DNA of 7,023 nucleotides, from contig JAGHDR010000314.1 of the NCBI GenBank assembly GCA_021159825.1, forward strand, positions 1-7,023, written 5' to 3'. Each line of letters starts with the position of its first letter. Within the stretch, counting starts at the first letter, position 1. The stretch is from Deltaproteobacteria bacterium. Lineage in GTDB: Bacteria; Desulfobacterota; DSM-4660; Desulfatiglandales; Desulfatiglandaceae. Positions 5,301 through 7,023 of the stretch are shown here, in pieces. The translations under genes were made by a program, and so were the position numbers. The notes under the pieces were generated by a model that saw only the letters and a program-made list of their open reading frames with translations, ran no database searches and was not told the DNA's origin.

Positions 5301-5828
5301 TCAACAACCTTCCCGGCCGAATGTGAAAGAACGAGGACACAATGCCTTGTCGATGTCTCCAAAAATCTTTTTTGCAACCCCGTAATCCCCGTGGGGACAA
5401 AATCCCAGCTCCGATGCATAGGCTTCGGCTCCTTCCACCAGCTTTCTGGCGCAGGCGGGGTGAACCTCTTTTAAAACCTGCGTTTTTTCAATGTGCTCCA
5501 GTCGGAATCGGTAATCTCTCTCGCTAATGAGCATGCAACCGGCGTTTTTTACGCCCAAACAGAAAACATCCAGTAAAAACACCGCCATCAGAATCTGATC
5601 ACCCGGTGTTTTTCGCGTGACAACAACGGTACCCATACCGGCATCGGGTTCAAAAAGGCCTTTGCGTTCCCAACATTCGTACAGTGGCGCCTGCAGGGCC
5701 TGTGCCGTGGCAATCCGATGGGTGATGCTGGATAAAGCCGCTTCCCTGCGGAGGGTTGCCTTTCTTTTTTTCCTTTTGGCAGTTTTTTTTGCTTTCATCA
5801 GCTGAATTTTTCTACGGCGTAACACCAT
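5301..5828 (-). CDS. Conserved-looking hypothetical protein with lysine/arginine-rich N-terminus
   Basis: 175 residues, function not recognised. Residues 4-28 are extremely basic (runs of Lys and Arg), probably flexible and able to bind nucleic acid or ribosomes. The rest looks like a compact soluble domain: PLYECWERKGLFEPDAGMGTVVVTRK (48-73), a hydrophobic core MAVFLLDVFCLGVKNA (81-96), then ISERDYRFRLEHIE (101-114), and a helical end ARKLVEGAEAYASELGF (127-143) leading to CPHGDYGVAKKIFGDID (144-160). The FLLDVFCLGVKNA and PHxDY...FGDID patterns feel like a recurrent uncharacterised bacterial family, but I know no name for it. There is no signal peptide or membrane helix. ATG 5828 is preferred: AGGAG lies 10 bases upstream, while the in-frame ATG at 5798 has none. 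It lies 73 bases after purC and 69 before tadA, all in one direction. Confidence 0.8.
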   Translation of the reverse strand: MVLRRRKIQLMKAKKTAKRKKRKATLRREAALSSITHRIATAQALQAPLYECWERKGLFEPDAGMGTVVVTRKTPGDQILMAVFLLDVFCLGVKNAGCMLISERDYRFRLEHIEKTQVLKEVHPACARKLVEGAEAYASELGFCPHGDYGVAKKIFGDIDKALCPRSFTFGREGC

Positions 5829-5901
5829 GATACAGTTGCTCCTGACGAAACGTATTCCCCCGGGGACTCGTCGATTATTCTTATGTATTAAACCGACGGC
5901 C

Positions 5902-6795
5902 TTACAGGCCCCGGCCGGTCAATCGTTTCAATGCGTTCAGGTATTTTTCTCTTGTCTTTGCAATTATTTCCTCGGGCAATTTCGGCGGTGGCGGCGTCTT
6001 GGGCCATTTGATCCGGACCAGGTAATCCCGGAGAAATTGTTTGTCAAAACTCTTTTGCGGACCACCCGGTGCATAGGTATCCATGGGCCAGAAACGGGAC
6101 GAATCAGGGGTCAATACCTCATCAATGAGAATCAATTTGCTGTCTTTGATACCGAATTCGAATTTTGTGTCCGCAACAATAATCCCTTTCCGGGCAGCCA
6201 GATCCCTTCCAAACTTATAAATTTTGAGGCTCAGCCGGCGAACCTCTTCCGCCGTATCTCTACCCAGAAGTCCTACAGCGGTTTCAAAATCAATATTTTC
6301 ATCGTGCATGCCTTCTTCGGCCTTGGTGGAGGGGGTAAAAATAGGTTCAGGCAGCTGTTCTGATTCCCGAAGCCCTTTTGGGAGGGTTATGCCGCAAACG
6401 CCCCCGGTCGTCGTATACTCTTTCCAACCGGACCCGGAAAGGTATCCCCGGACAATACATTCCACCGGTAAGGGTACCGTTTTTTTAACCAGCATGCTGC
6501 GGTGCTCAAGTTCCGCTGTGTATTTCCGGCAGATTTCAGGATATTCGGCAGGTGAACTACTGATGACATGATTTTCGACCATTGATTCAAGTTTTTTGAA
6601 CCAGAACAGAGATATCCCTGTGAGAATGCTGCCTTTATCAGGAATGGGGTCATCCATGACCACATCAAAAGCACTCATGCGGTCGCTGGCCACAATCAAG
6701 AGCTTGCCCTCAATTTCGTAGACATCGCGAACTTTGCCCCGTCTTAAAAGGGGGATATCGTTGAAGTCGGTTTTTGTTACAACCTTTGAACCCAT
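5902..6795 (-). CDS. purC: Phosphoribosylaminoimidazole-succinocarboxamide synthase (SAICAR synthetase)
   Basis: 297 residues. PurC joins CAIR and aspartate using ATP to give SAICAR, a late step of de novo purine synthesis in the cytoplasm. This is the long form (about 290-300 residues, like yeast Ade1) rather than the 237-residue E. coli type. Signatures seen: [11 protein letters not shown] (18-28) and [12 protein letters not shown] (36-47) of the ATP-binding N-domain, [16 protein letters not shown] (109-124), [16 protein letters not shown] (153-168), [10 protein letters not shown] (206-215), [14 protein letters not shown] (223-236), and the long-form C-terminal extension with [10 protein letters not shown] (250-259) and [11 protein letters not shown] (264-274). 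GGAGGT lies eight bases before the ATG, supporting this start. No other pur gene and no purine or ZTP riboswitch pattern is visible in the 151-base upstream region. Confidence 0.98.
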   Translation of the reverse strand: MGSKVVTKTDFNDIPLLRRGKVRDVYEIEGKLLIVASDRMSAFDVVMDDPIPDKGSILTGISLFWFKKLESMVENHVISSSPAEYPEICRKYTAELEHRSMLVKKTVPLPVECIVRGYLSGSGWKEYTTTGGVCGITLPKGLRESEQLPEPIFTPSTKAEEGMHDENIDFETAVGLLGRDTAEEVRRLSLKIYKFGRDLAARKGIIVADTKFEFGIKDSKLILIDEVLTPDSSRFWPMDTYAPGGPQKSFDKQFLRDYLVRIKWPKTPPPPKLPEEIIAKTREKYLNALKRLTGRGL

Positions 6796-6860
6796 GGTTC
6801 TTTACCTCCAGGTTTTATTTTTGTACAGGCATAAAATGAAAATCGGGGTCACATGGCGGC

Positions 6861-6888
6861 TTCCAATTTCGTGAAATCCTACTATAAT
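6861..6888 (+). promoter_or_regulatory. Candidate promoter for the Mut7-C gene
   Basis: A perfect TATAAT lies at 6883-6888 on the plus strand, 58 bases before the Mut7-C ATG. The -35 is poor (TTCCAA at 6861-6866 with 16-base spacing, 3 of 6). It overlaps the -10 proposed for purC on the opposite strand by four bases, so the two promoters would compete. Confidence 0.35.
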
Positions 6889-6909
6889 GATTCATGTAAT
6901 GTAATGCAA
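6881..6909 (-). promoter_or_regulatory. Candidate purC promoter
   Basis: On the minus strand TATAGT (6886-6881; 5 of 6 to the -10 consensus) is preceded at exactly 17 bases by TTGCAT (6909-6904; only 3 of 6). Transcription would start near 6874, giving a purC leader of about 79 bases. No PurR-type palindrome or riboswitch was recognised in this leader. Confidence 0.35.
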
Positions 6910-6946
6910 GCCAGAGAGAATTTCTGGATAATCAGGAAAAAGGCCA

Positions 6947-7023
6947 ATGCGGTTTGTAGCGGACATCATGTTGGGCAAACTTGCCAAATGGCTCAGGGTT
7001 CTTGGCTTTGATGCCGATTATCA
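6947..7023 (+). CDS. Mut7-C RNase domain protein, N-terminal fragment
   Basis: The first 25 codons of a gene that runs off the window: MRFVADIMLGKLAKWLRVLG then FDADY. The pattern (R/K)FVAD-MLGKLA(K/R)WLR-LG(F/Y)D is the hallmark start of Mut7-C proteins, a PIN-like nuclease domain often followed by a C-terminal zinc ribbon. D6 is the first conserved acidic residue expected in the active site. The family is predicted to act on RNA; its cellular target is unknown. The purine-rich AGGAAAAAGG upstream (from 6934) can serve as ribosome site. It is divergent from purC. Confidence 0.88.
   Translation, partial: MRFVADIMLGKLAKWLRVLGFDADY

Noticed and set aside
5844..5872. GACGA/TCGTC inverted repeat around CCCCGGGG between purC and the hypothetical gene
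   Set aside because: Outer stem is only five pairs, the centre has no usable loop, and no T tract follows, so it is not a credible terminator or operator.
6841..6848. AATCGGGG upstream of purC as a second, decayed copy of the REP-like repeat
   Set aside because: Only eight bases match, the following bases (TCACATGG) diverge and there is no partner arm.
1..7023. CRISPR array, prophage, toxin-antitoxin or transposase genes
   Set aside because: No spaced direct repeats, integrase, transposase, or paired small toxin/antitoxin frames are seen; the gene content is ordinary housekeeping.

Overview
The window looks like a chromosomal housekeeping segment from a bacterium. My best guess is a sulfate-reducer-like deltaproteobacterium (Desulfobacterota). 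This rests on mixed base composition, the flavor of the encoded proteins (a GlcD-type oxidase, a long-form PurC, a Mut7-C protein) and a GGGGACAGACC-type palindrome that I associate with REP/RAYT repeats in such genomes. The assignment is inferred; no marker gene fixes it.

Almost everything lies on the minus strand. Read 5'->3' on that strand the order is: purC (purine synthesis), an uncharacterised 175-residue protein, tadA (tRNA adenosine deaminase), tRNA-Ser(CGA), tRNA-Ser(GGA), a REP-like inverted repeat that carries two opposed intrinsic terminators, then dnaX - ebfC - recR - FAD-linked oxidase. The plus strand holds only the two ends: the 3' part of a small membrane protein (1-318), convergent with the oxidase, and the first 25 codons of a Mut7-C RNase-type protein (from 6947), divergent from purC.

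dnaX-ebfC-recR is a widely conserved replication/repair cluster: clamp-loader subunit, small DNA-binding protein, and RecF-pathway recombination mediator. tadA next to dnaX is also a known order (as in Bacillus subtilis). There the SRP RNA gene sits between them; here that place is taken by two tRNA-Ser genes and the repeat. The oxidase has no obvious link to DNA repair, but its ATG overlaps the recR stop codon (ATGA), so it is probably expressed by translational coupling.

I found no convincing novel multi-gene system. The points most worth a second look are: the tadA stop codon lying inside the tRNA-Ser(CGA) gene; a heptamer A-run in dnaX exactly at the end of the clamp-loader core, where slippage would make a gamma-like short product; the REP element whose two arms act as back-to-back terminators between the tRNAs and dnaX; and the heptanucleotide tandem repeat between ebfC and recR.
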